Of a stretch of DNA of 64,000 nucleotides, positions 34,753-42,829 are shown piece by piece (positions within the stretch are counted from its first letter, which is position 1; every line of letters begins with the position of its first letter). Source of the DNA: AV40 sp035568175 (GTDB lineage Bacteria > Verrucomicrobiota > Verrucomicrobiia > Chthoniobacterales > UBA10450); contig DATMON010000007.1 of NCBI GenBank assembly GCA_035568175.1, positions 1 to 64,000 on the forward strand, in the 5' to 3' direction. Position numbers and translations under genes: made by a program. The notes beneath the pieces were generated by a model. It had not been told where the DNA came from. It searched no databases and saw only the letters and a list, made by a program, of their open reading frames with translations.

Positions 34753-34949
34753 AAAATTACAGAAGCAAAACGCCTGCCTTAACGCCGCTCATCCCTCAAG
34801 ATCGGGTTTTTCCCTATGCGTTTACGGTTGAGTGTCTTATTGAGACCGCCAGCCAAGAGATCGATCGGGCAGCTTGTACCGTAAGCAGACCTGATCAATC
34901 GCTGCAGTCAGCCTGCTGTCCGGCGTACGATCGCCTGTTTTCGTAAATT

Positions 34950-35345
34950 CTACGCTTCAGCGAGCACTGAAGCTTTCTTGTTAAGAACGGCCATTGCCTG
35001 TTGCAACTCGTCAAAGTCAAACGGCTTGGACATCATCATGTCCACACTGAGTTCTTCGTAAGCTCGAATGTCCTCGTCCGAGAGATGACCCGATACGACG
35101 AGGATCTTGCCGCCAAAGTTTTGCGCCCTTAGTCGATCCACTAATTGGAGGCCCGTCATGCGCGGCATACGATGATCGGTGATAACAACGTCAAAAGGTC
35201 GGGCCGCAGCGCCGATCTTAATAAGTGCCTCCCAGCCACTTCTCGCCCTGGATACCTTGGATGCTGGACCTCCAAGCACCATTGCAATCATGTGCGCGAC
35301 GGCTTTTTCATCTTCGACAACCAGGATCCGTAAAGGGTCGCTCAT
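34950..35345 (-). CDS. Stand-alone response-regulator receiver (CheY-like)
   Basis: A 131-residue single receiver domain. The acidic pair is E11-D12 (VVEDEKAV), the phosphoacceptor is D57 in VVITDHRMP, S85 is the switch Ser (ILVVSGH) and K107 lies in SKPFD. There is no output domain. ATG 35345 has AGGA five bases upstream; the open frame continues to 35540 but the added 65 residues do not look like a receiver. No histidine kinase is within the window, so it is an orphan regulator. Confidence 0.8.
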   Translation of the reverse strand: MSDPLRILVVEDEKAVAHMIAMVLGGPASKVSRARSGWEALIKIGAAARPFDVVITDHRMPRMTGLQLVDRLRAQNFGGKILVVSGHLSDEDIRAYEELSVDMMMSKPFDFDELQQAMAVLNKKASVLAEA

Positions 35346-35867
35346 GATTCCTGAGATCGAATTAGCAGGACGCAGGCCGCAGGCCGCGCTCAATGCTGTT
35401 CGTTGACAAGGCGGTGCCGAGTTTTGTCCTACCTTTGTGTCACCCGGATTCCGCCGTAATCCGAGAACCCGACTGTTTGACGGAACCTCACTGAGTTTTG
35501 CGAGTGTCTTGGTCGTATTCGCAATGCTTACAGCGTCCAATCGATTCCTTCTTCACAACGGCCAACAGTCCATAGCAACTGAGCATCTCTCCTATGAAAA
35601 GGAGTTGGCGACCCTAACCGGATTCGAAACCACTTTTCGCTTTTCGTGATTTCGCACATTTTCGACGTAAATCAGCGCCAGTTTGCGCGTTAACTGCGCG
35701 AAAGCAAATTACCGACTTTGCACAATTGCGCAGAATTACGCGGTTCGAGTGTCGGATTTTGTCCGAAAAGCCCACGCGCGCGCGAAGTTGGTCGATAGAG
35801 GAGCTAGCCCACTACGGCGCGATCGAAGAATGAGACAGACGGCTTCCGCCCGCAGGACATTTGGTGA
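35346..35867. other. Gene-free stretch of about 520 bp
   Basis: Apart from the tRNA-Glu fragment at 35604-35631, I see no gene here on either strand. The part after the fragment contains a direct repeat of TGCGCG around a TTAAC spacer near 35690 and is otherwise unremarkable. It should contain the promoter of the response-regulator gene. Confidence 0.5.
35604..35631 (-). repeat. Second tRNA-Glu 3'-end fragment with CCA
   Basis: A 28-nt sequence matching the fragment at 34262-34289 with two substitutions and sharing its encoded CCA tail (AGTTGGCGACCCTAAC on the plus strand). All copies, including the intact gene at 37419-37491, point the same way. It divides the bracketed segment into about 1.3 kb (small ORF, response regulator) and 1.8 kb (GT87 gene), as tandem integrations would. 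Confidence 0.55.
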
Positions 35868-37211
35868 TTACGAGGGCGATTGTTGCTTAAGCGTCCAGCG
35901 CACCCAGCCACATCCAATGAGTAGCGACAATGCGGTAAAGGTCGCAGACCCAAAGTAGAGCGTGATTTCGTGAACGAGCTTGAGCGGAGGAATATTGGAC
36001 GAAATCAGCGATATCACAATCGCGGTGAAAAGAGATGTTCGAGCAATGGCGTCGCGCCGGTCGACCGCAACTCGCGCGAGGCACATTGCGGGGATTAGCA
36101 ATACGCAAAAATGCGAGCGGCTCGACATCGGAGAGACCAACGGGACCAGGCACAGGCTGATGGCGACTTCATAAACAGACCGGTGAAATCGTTCAGACCT
36201 ATCGACAGCAGTGGCGCGATCAAACCGGGATTTTAGCTGCCGGAATGGCGGCCACATCACAATCGCAGAACCAATCGCGAGTAGTCCATAGCTGCCATAG
36301 ATGATGACCCTGAGCACATCGGGATTCGGGGCGTTGGCTCGCCAAGCTAAGACCAGCTCCTTGTCTTGAATTGTCAACGAAGTGGTAAACCAACGGCCGA
36401 CCACACCCGCGATCGACTGATCGTCCTTGAATCCTCCAAACCAAGTACCGGGCAGGTGGCCTCGTCCGAAGAGCGGTTCGAAGTAGCGCTCGAACCAAAC
36501 AGTTAGCCAAAATCCCTCGCCGGGCGCATGATGGATCACATCGGGCACCAGATTCGCAGCGAAAAAGACGGCTAGCATTGTCACTGCCGCGGCGACTTGT
36601 CGCCGCCAGACCAGATAGAGGACAAGCAACAGTGGAGGCCCTTTGAATGCAGCGCCCAAACCCCAACAGATTCCGGCCAGCGCTGACCTGCCATTAACAA
36701 GTGCAGCGGCGCCGAGCACTAAGAGCAGGCCAATCAATAGGTCCGACTGTCCATGTGCTAGGGCGTTGGACGAAAATCGGAGCGCACAGAGCAAGGCGAG
36801 GATCGCGATCCAGATCTCGCGCTGAAATTTGTCGCCCTCCTCCAGCAAACGTCCGCCACCCGTGAACTGCCAACTCGTGCGGACGAACAAAATCAGGGCC
36901 GCGAAGTTAACCAGTTGGAAGACCACGTTCGAAACCCACATCGGCAGCCAGACAAAGGGGACAGCTACCACAGCGGAAAACGGCGGGTAACAAAAAGGGT
37001 CCCTGGCAAGATAGAGGCTTTCGCTACTCAACAGGCGGGCGCCCGCCGGAACATAAACGTTAGTCCACTCCAATTGCTTTCGGCCCGCCGCCGCGATACT
37101 CATTCCAAGGCAGACCAAGCCCGTCATGATATAAACCCCGAGGACCAGATTAGAACGACTGGTTTTCAAACGCTCGCGTGAGCATTTAATCGTTTTACGC
37201 CCTTGCGACAA
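35868..37211 (-). CDS. GT87 (DUF2029) membrane glycosyltransferase
   Basis: A 447-residue protein with about ten transmembrane segments. The loop after the first helix has DPFCYPPFSAV, the YPPF block common in GT87/DUF2029 polyprenyl-phosphate-mannose-dependent mannosyltransferases. HAPGEGFWLTVWFERYFEP and GNxS-poor loops give no further specificity. It lies between a tRNA-Glu fragment and the tRNA-Glu gene with no integrase beside it. Confidence 0.72.
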   Translation of the reverse strand: MSQGRKTIKCSRERLKTSRSNLVLGVYIMTGLVCLGMSIAAAGRKQLEWTNVYVPAGARLLSSESLYLARDPFCYPPFSAVVAVPFVWLPMWVSNVVFQLVNFAALILFVRTSWQFTGGGRLLEEGDKFQREIWIAILALLCALRFSSNALAHGQSDLLIGLLLVLGAAALVNGRSALAGICWGLGAAFKGPPLLLVLYLVWRRQVAAAVTMLAVFFAANLVPDVIHHAPGEGFWLTVWFERYFEPLFGRGHLPGTWFGGFKDDQSIAGVVGRWFTTSLTIQDKELVLAWRANAPNPDVLRVIIYGSYGLLAIGSAIVMWPPFRQLKSRFDRATAVDRSERFHRSVYEVAISLCLVPLVSPMSSRSHFCVLLIPAMCLARVAVDRRDAIARTSLFTAIVISLISSNIPPLKLVHEITLYFGSATFTALSLLIGCGWVRWTLKQQSPS

Positions 37212-37418
37212 GCGTTTGCCCTAAATCAGCTTGGCCGAAGTTTCGCGCGATTCGCCGATTCTCCAACGCGCGGGTCCATCTCAATCATGGCTGAAAATAA
37301 AAAGACGCGCTGCGTGGCTCGCGAACGCGACACCGGAAGCTGTTTGAGGAATACACGTAAGCAATGGTGGTCCATGCCTCCGCATCTCTGGCACAAGGTA
37401 CTGATTATCAAACACATA

Positions 37419-37491
37419 CGACCCTAACGGGATTCGAACCCGTGTTACCGCCGTGAAAGGGCGATGTCCTAGGCCTCTAGACGATAGGGTC
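37419..37491 (-). tRNA. tRNA-Glu (UUC)
   Basis: A complete 73-nt cloverleaf on the minus strand. The acceptor GACCCTA pairs with TAGGGTC, the anticodon stem-loop is CCGCC-type with loop CTTTCAC giving anticodon UUC, the T-loop is TTCGAAT, and the discriminator is G as usual for glutamate tRNAs. CCA is not encoded (the next bases read TAT). Partial copies of its 3' end lie at 34262-34289 and 35604-35631. Confidence 0.95.
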
Positions 37492-37543
37492 ACAAAGCCG
37501 CCCAATATTCCATTCGCTAGCGGCAAGGCAACCTCGCGAATTT

Positions 37544-38833
37544 TCAGCGCGCCGGGTTCAGATCGACAATCAGCTGTGCTGTGCGGACCGTAGCGCCGCG
37601 ATGTGCATCCAAGGCCTTCCGCGCGTTCTCGACGATTTCTTCGCGTTCGTCGGGGTTTGCCAGGAGATGCGCCATGGCCCTCCGCAGTTCGGTCGGAGAG
37701 TTGACTTGAATCGCTCCGCGCCCTGCCACGAGTGCGTCTGCCAGTGCCGCGAAATTCTCCATATGGGGACCGAATAGAACCGGTTTCCCGGCCAAGATTG
37801 CTTCGGCTGGATTTTGCCCGCCGCGGGCGAGCAAGCTTTTCCCGATGAAGGCAAGTGTCGCCACGCCATACCAATCGCGCAGTTCACCGGTGGAATCGAT
37901 AAGCAGACAATCGAGAAATGGATCGGGAAGAGGCGATTGAGTTCGAAGCGCGACACGGAATCCGATTCCTTCCAAGTCGCGACGAATTTCGGTTGTTCGT
38001 TCGGTGTGTCGCGGTGCCAGAACCAGAAGAAGATCGACAAAGTCCCTTCGCAAAGCACGAAACACTTCGGCTAGAACCTTCTCTTCGCCATTATGCGTGC
38101 TGCCTCCGAAAATCACCGCGCGCTTTTCCAACCCGAATTCAGCGAGAACGGCGGTTGGTAGCTCCGAGTCGACCTCTGCGTTCTCGGGATCGTACTTGAT
38201 GCTGCCAACGTGACTAATTCTCCCTTCTTCAATGCCGAGTGCTTTCCACCTCGCAATATCTTCGAGATTTTGGACGCAAATCGCGTCGAGAAGACGAAAA
38301 ATCGGAGCGACAAAACTGCGGAACATCCGAAACCTTTTCTCGGACCGCGGCGACAATCGAGCATTGACCAAAGCGATCGGTATCTTCCGGGCGTGCGCTT
38401 CGGCCACGAAATTAGGCCAGACTTCCGCTTCAACCAAAATGATCGCTTTGGGACCGATCGTGGCGAACGCGCGGCGCATGATCGGCCAGAAGTCGAGTGG
38501 ACTGTACATCACCTCGATCCACTCCGGAGCATTCTTACTTGCCAGCGCAAATCCAGTCGTGGTCGTCGTGGTCAGAACGCACTCCTGATTCGGTTTCAAA
38601 ATACGAATTTGCCTGGCCAGTTTCAGCGCAATCGTCACCTCGCCGACACTGACCGCGTGCAGCCAGAGCGCTTTCTTCCAGTAGAGTCGGGCCCGTAAAT
38701 GCGCATCGTAAAAACCCAAACGCTGACCGAATTTTTCGCGATAATTGCCGCGCCGAAACATTTTGACCAGGTAGCCTGGCAGAAAAAACACCAAGCCGAG
38801 CGGCCAGAGCAGATTGTAGACAAGGCGAATCAT
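37544..38833 (-). CDS. kdtA: 3-Deoxy-D-manno-octulosonic acid transferase
   Basis: A 429-residue GT30 enzyme that transfers Kdo from CMP-Kdo to lipid IVA on the inner membrane. An N-terminal membrane anchor (VYNLLWPLGLVFFLPG) precedes REKFGQRLGFY, LWLHAVSVGEV with the catalytic-region Glu, VEAEVWPNF, GGSTHNGEE and LARGGQNPAEAILAGKPV. Presence of this gene shows that the cell makes lipopolysaccharide. It is followed by rsmD with a 4-bp overlap. Confidence 0.93.
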   Translation of the reverse strand: MIRLVYNLLWPLGLVFFLPGYLVKMFRRGNYREKFGQRLGFYDAHLRARLYWKKALWLHAVSVGEVTIALKLARQIRILKPNQECVLTTTTTTGFALASKNAPEWIEVMYSPLDFWPIMRRAFATIGPKAIILVEAEVWPNFVAEAHARKIPIALVNARLSPRSEKRFRMFRSFVAPIFRLLDAICVQNLEDIARWKALGIEEGRISHVGSIKYDPENAEVDSELPTAVLAEFGLEKRAVIFGGSTHNGEEKVLAEVFRALRRDFVDLLLVLAPRHTERTTEIRRDLEGIGFRVALRTQSPLPDPFLDCLLIDSTGELRDWYGVATLAFIGKSLLARGGQNPAEAILAGKPVLFGPHMENFAALADALVAGRGAIQVNSPTELRRAMAHLLANPDEREEIVENARKALDAHRGATVRTAQLIVDLNPAR

Positions 38834-39390
38834 TTGCGAATTGGCGCAAGGAATAAGACTTCAGTGGCGCCGTAGGTTTTTTGACGATTCACCTGCCACA
38901 GTTTCGTCAATGGAATTTCCTCACCCGGCCGCTTCTCTAAGACAAAAACTCCGTCCGGTTCCAGCAGCGACGGCAGGGTTTCATTGGCCAAAAGCTTCTC
39001 AGTGAAGCACTCATCCGATTTCATTTTATCGTAAGGCGGATCGGCAAACACGATTTGGAATTTCTCGGTGGTTACGACCGCATTTTTCAGGAACCCGAAC
39101 ACGTCCTGTTGGCGGACCCGGCCAGCCAGTTGCGTTTTGCTGAGATTTTTTTCGATGGCCGCGATCGATTGTCGATCTTGTTCGACAAAAAGCGCCGAGT
39201 TGGCGCCGCGACTGAGCGCCTCGATACCGAGGGCGCCGGTGCCGGCAAAAAGATCGAGGACCCGTGCGCCAATCACGATCTCGCCAAGGCTCGAGAAAAT
39301 CGCTGCTTTCACGCGGTCCATCGTTGGGCGGACGCCGTTCTTCGGCGAGGTCAGCCGAACACCGCCGGCGCGACCGGCGATCACCCTCAT
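38830..39390 (-). CDS. rsmD: 16S rRNA (guanine(966)-N2)-methyltransferase
   Basis: A 186-residue SAM enzyme that methylates G966 of 16S rRNA. The N-terminus MRVIAGRAGGVRL and RPTMDRVKAAIFSSL is diagnostic; VLDLFAGTGALGIEALSRGA is cut short here as the SAM site, and FADPPYDK is the catalytic D-P-P-Y motif. Its start overlaps the end of the AsmA-like gene. Confidence 0.9.
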   Translation of the reverse strand: MRVIAGRAGGVRLTSPKNGVRPTMDRVKAAIFSSLGEIVIGARVLDLFAGTGALGIEALSRGANSALFVEQDRQSIAAIEKNLSKTQLAGRVRQQDVFGFLKNAVVTTEKFQIVFADPPYDKMKSDECFTEKLLANETLPSLLEPDGVFVLEKRPGEEIPLTKLWQVNRQKTYGATEVLFLAPIRK

Positions 39391-40934
39391 GGCGAATTGG
39401 TCGGACTTGGCGCGGCTGGCGATGTGCTCGCCTCGGGGCTTGTCGGCGGCGTGGACTCGTCAGTATTTGTCTGCGCTCCCTTTTTCTTTTTCGGCTTGTC
39501 GGTTTTTCCGCCCCAGAGACTGTTCACCAGGTCTTTCAAATCGCGCCCCACTACTTTTTCGAGCAAATTTGTCTTAGGCCGTTCGAGTGTTCCGCTGACT
39601 TCGAAATCGACGGCGGAATATCCAGGTTCCTCCGTTGGCTGAAAATTCGTGCGGATCGGCTTAAAAAGCTGTGCGCGAACTTTTTCATTGATAGCCAACC
39701 GCGAACTTAAGTGGAGTTTGCCACGAAAACTCACTGTTCCCGTGGCCGAGAGACGAATATTCGTCGAGCGCAAAACTAATTCGTCGATCGTCACTACGCC
39801 CGGGGCAAGATGGTATTTCGCTTCAGCCTGATCGAGATGCAGCTGGGTGAGTTCTTCGATTTGGAAAAGCTGACCGAGCGCGACGAGCAAATTGTATTGC
39901 CGGAGCTGCCCGTCATGTAAAAAAACTTCGCCGTTTCCAGTCAGCGCATCGGGGTCTGTCGTCTTGCCTTCTGTTTGCAAGCTGCCCTCGAGCTTCCCCT
40001 GCAGAACTCCGCTGGGTCCGCCGGCTTCAGTAATAATTTGATCCGCCTGCACGCCGCGGAATTTCATTTCCACTCGGAACGGGGATTCCTCCGTTTCCGG
40101 TTGCATCGTGAACTGGCCGGTAATGTCTCCGCCGCCGAGGTGTGCGGAAATCTGCGAGAGATCGAGACCGTTTACATCATATCGCAACGGCGATTTCAAT
40201 TGCTCGAGAAGAAAACGCTCGCGCAACGAAACCTTGGCGACGCGCGCGTTCCCATGTAACGACGATGCGTTACTAACTGCGGCACGAAATCCGACCCCTT
40301 CGAAATTTGCGACAGGTTCGCTTGTCCGACCGAGAAAGCGAAAATTGCCGTTTATCAGACTGACCTTATGAATTTCAGAGATGAATGCCCCGGGCACGAT
40401 CGCTTTCCGTTCCGGCGGAGGCATCGGCTGCTTTGATGGTTTCGCTGTCACACGAGTTTCCGACGGCGTCTCGGCCTTTTCCGATTCTTCAGCCGAAGAA
40501 GTCGCAGCGACGATATTTTTTGGAGAATTTTCCGGACGCTCAGGCCGTAAATCCGGCAATCGCCATTTGCCGTCCGCATTCTGCGGCCAAACGACGTTTG
40601 GACTGACCAGCGACACTTCCTTGATCACGAGTCTTCTCGAAAAAAGAGAGAAGAACGCGATCCGCAGACCAAAATTTTTCGCCTCAAGAAAGTTGCCGCT
40701 GGTGCCAGTCGTTCCCTGGGCGATGGTGATGCCACTGAGCTTCAAACCACTCCACGGCGTGACGCTAACGCGTCCAATTTTTAACGTCGCGCCAAAACGC
40801 TGGCGAAGTTCTTGCTGGATCCTGGCTTGTGTCCCTTGGGATTGCACATACAAATTGAGAGCAAGAAAAAGGACCGCTCCAAAAATCGACAATCCTCCGA
40901 TAAGAATCAGTGTGAGGCGTCCGAATTTTTGCAC
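39387..40934 (-). CDS. AsmA-family protein
   Basis: A 515-residue protein with one N-terminal transmembrane helix (LILIGGLSIFGAVLFLAL) and a long periplasmic part with the AsmA-like block FGATLKIGRVSVTPWSGLKL. The C-terminus contains LDQAEAKYHLAPGVVTIDEL and ends in a Pro/Ser/Thr/Lys-rich tail of about 40 residues. AsmA-like proteins bridge inner and outer membrane and take part in lipid transport or outer-membrane homeostasis. A second low-complexity patch lies at about 140-175. Confidence 0.75.
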   Translation of the reverse strand: MQKFGRLTLILIGGLSIFGAVLFLALNLYVQSQGTQARIQQELRQRFGATLKIGRVSVTPWSGLKLSGITIAQGTTGTSGNFLEAKNFGLRIAFFSLFSRRLVIKEVSLVSPNVVWPQNADGKWRLPDLRPERPENSPKNIVAATSSAEESEKAETPSETRVTAKPSKQPMPPPERKAIVPGAFISEIHKVSLINGNFRFLGRTSEPVANFEGVGFRAAVSNASSLHGNARVAKVSLRERFLLEQLKSPLRYDVNGLDLSQISAHLGGGDITGQFTMQPETEESPFRVEMKFRGVQADQIITEAGGPSGVLQGKLEGSLQTEGKTTDPDALTGNGEVFLHDGQLRQYNLLVALGQLFQIEELTQLHLDQAEAKYHLAPGVVTIDELVLRSTNIRLSATGTVSFRGKLHLSSRLAINEKVRAQLFKPIRTNFQPTEEPGYSAVDFEVSGTLERPKTNLLEKVVGRDLKDLVNSLWGGKTDKPKKKKGAQTNTDESTPPTSPEASTSPAAPSPTNSP

Positions 40935-40954
40935 GCGGAAACGTTACGCAGGGC

Positions 40955-41857
40955 ATGTTTGAAGAAAAGATGAAACGGAACAGTGCTGAGATAAGCACCA
41001 GCACCCTGATTATTCTGAATCCAGCTGCACATAGCGAACGGGCCCGGCGAAAACGAGCCCAAGTCGAATCGCTGGCCCACGATTGCGTCGTCTGCGCCAC
41101 CACCCGCACCGGCGAAGCCGAACTCATGGCCCGACGCGGAACAAAAGAAGGTTTCGAAAAAATCGTGGCCGCGGGCGGCGATGGAACGATCAACGAAGTG
41201 GTAAATGGGCTGGCCGGGACCAACGCTACGCTCGGTCTTCTGCCAATCGGCACGATGAACGTGTTCGCGACCGAGCTCGGTTTGCCGGTTCACGATCTCG
41301 AACTTTGCTGGGACATTATTAGAGCGGACAGCACCCGCGCGGTAGACTTGCCGAAAGCGAACCAGAAATTTTTCGTTCAGCTCGCGGGCGTCGGGCTCGA
41401 CGCTCAAGTCGTAAAAGAAACAAGCAGCCAATTAAAACGAAATTTTGGGCCGGTCAGTTATTTGATTTCCGCGGTTCAAATTGCGGCGCGCCAACCCCCT
41501 CGGCTTTTCATTCAGTCAGAGGACGCCACTATTGACGAAGGTTCGTTTGTCCTTGTCGGCAACGGCCGGTTCTACGGCGGTCCGTTTCCATTTTTTAAAC
41601 ACGCTGTGATCGATGACGGTCTTTTGGACGTCATCGTTTTCAAGCGCCTCGGTTATCTTGAGATCATCAAATATTTGCAGGACGTCGTGTTTAGTTCCGA
41701 CATTCGTGTGCCCGAGATCGAATATTTCCAAACCCGACGCCTGCGCGTGGAAAGCGACCAGTCCGTCCCGGTCGAACTGGACGGCGAACTGGTCGGAAAT
41801 TGTCCGGTCGAATTCAGCCTGTCCGAGCGCTCGCTTCGCGTCCTCGTGCCCGAATAA
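40955..41857 (+). CDS. Lipid kinase, diacylglycerol kinase catalytic domain (YegS/DgkB-like)
   Basis: A 300-residue soluble lipid kinase. AAGGDGTINEVVNGL holds the ATP-binding GGDGT, LLPIGTMNVFA the second glycine-rich site, and VPVELDGELVG the C-terminal domain motif. Family members phosphorylate diacylglycerol, ceramide, sphingoid bases or undecaprenol. Given the sphingolipid-type locus in this window, ceramide or sphingoid base is a possible substrate, but the gene is 21 kb away. It is divergent from the AsmA-like gene across about 20 bp. Confidence 0.82.
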   Translation: MFEEKMKRNSAEISTSTLIILNPAAHSERARRKRAQVESLAHDCVVCATTRTGEAELMARRGTKEGFEKIVAAGGDGTINEVVNGLAGTNATLGLLPIGTMNVFATELGLPVHDLELCWDIIRADSTRAVDLPKANQKFFVQLAGVGLDAQVVKETSSQLKRNFGPVSYLISAVQIAARQPPRLFIQSEDATIDEGSFVLVGNGRFYGGPFPFFKHAVIDDGLLDVIVFKRLGYLEIIKYLQDVVFSSDIRVPEIEYFQTRRLRVESDQSVPVELDGELVGNCPVEFSLSERSLRVLVPE

Positions 41858-41939
41858 GATCGACCAGGTGCGGTCGTGCCGGACTGTGCGAAACTGAAAT
41901 TCTGCTGACAAAAAAATCGCACTGCGCTATTCTCTTGAG

Positions 41940-42761
41940 GTGCGGCTGTCGCGGGGAAAACCATCATTGTTTGCGCGGCCGTGGAGAGAGAGTCGACGCG
42001 TTGTTCTGTTCGCCTTGATCGGGCTGAACGTTGCCAGTTTCGTTACCCAATTCTTTCTCGATGCGTTTGCTCCCGATCTTGTGCGCGACTACCTGGCGCT
42101 AAGTAATCGCGGTCTTCACGATGCTTACGCATGGCAATTCGCCACCGCGATGCTTCTCTATAGCAGTCCGTGGCATTTCCTGGGAAACATGTTGGTCTTG
42201 TATATTCTCGGACGCGACATTGAATCAATTCTTGGCCAACGCCACTTTTTGTATTTGTTTTTGAGTGGCGCGATCGGAGGCGAACTCGGGCACTTGTTTC
42301 TGATGCCGTCTGAGACGCTCTTGTACGCGGCTAGTGGCGGCGTGGCCGCGGTGCTCATCGCTTACGCAACAATTCTGCCAGAACTGGACTTGATTGAATG
42401 GGGCGGCTCCCGTTTCTCCTTTCACTTGAAGGCAAAGCACGTCGCTTGTGCAATCCTGTTCCTGAGTTTGCTGATGCTTGCAATTGACCGAAATGGCGCG
42501 GTGATGCACAGCGCGATTCCCGGCGGTCTTGCCGCCGGCTGGCTTTACGCGAACTTGCTCGGCTTCGGACACGCGTCCTGGTTGCGACGGATATTGCGCC
42601 GCCGACGCGAAGCAGCCGAACGCGTGCAACGCATGACGCCAGCCGAATTTATCGAGCATGAAATCGATCCGTTGCTTGAGAAAATCTCGCGCAAGGGAAT
42701 CCAAAGTTTAAGCAAGGCCGAACGTCGCCTTCTTTCCCAGGCGCGGGAAAAAGTCGGTTAG
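41940..42761 (+). CDS. Rhomboid-family membrane protein, catalytic His not in place
   Basis: A 273-residue protein with six hydrophobic segments and a soluble C-terminal tail (MTPAEFIEHEIDPLLEKISR), as in many Verrucomicrobia and Bacteroidetes rhomboids. HFLGNMLVLYILG contains the conserved Asn83, and AASGGVAA the nucleophile Ser132. In the sixth helix, where H-x-GG-x3-G is expected, the sequence is IPGGLAAG (193-200) and the nearest His is 190. It may therefore be an inactive pseudoprotease unless His190 substitutes. The start is GTG 41940. Confidence 0.75.
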   Translation: MRLSRGKPSLFARPWRESRRVVLFALIGLNVASFVTQFFLDAFAPDLVRDYLALSNRGLHDAYAWQFATAMLLYSSPWHFLGNMLVLYILGRDIESILGQRHFLYLFLSGAIGGELGHLFLMPSETLLYAASGGVAAVLIAYATILPELDLIEWGGSRFSFHLKAKHVACAILFLSLLMLAIDRNGAVMHSAIPGGLAAGWLYANLLGFGHASWLRRILRRRREAAERVQRMTPAEFIEHEIDPLLEKISRKGIQSLSKAERRLLSQAREKVG

Positions 42762-42783
42762 ATTTAGCTCGGTCAGTCGCGGA

Positions 42784-42795
42784 AAGATCGACAAT
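42784..42795 (+). repeat. Over-represented 12-mer AAGATCGACAAT, intergenic copy
   Basis: This copy lies in the 65 bp between the rhomboid gene and glnE, outside coding sequence. Nine more exact copies are at 1455-1466, 3079-3090, 18713-18724, 45134-45145 and 45913-45924 on the plus strand, and at 11150-11161, 13497-13508, 39168-39179 and 63108-63119 on the minus strand. Two copies with C at position 1 are at 12230-12241 (minus) and 37559-37570 (plus). Chance would give fewer than 0.01 exact copies. Confidence 0.6.
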
Positions 42796-42829
42796 AGTAT
42801 TCGTCTGGTTTCGCGGCATCTTTTGGGTG

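Noticed and set aside
35346..35540. N-terminal 65-residue extension of the response regulator
   Set aside because: The receiver fold starts exactly at ATG 35345 with AGGA upstream, and the extension has no domain character.
34262..35631. Additional tRNA genes at 34262 and 35604
   Set aside because: Only the T-arm and 3' acceptor strand are present; no D-arm, anticodon arm or matching 5' acceptor strand follows.
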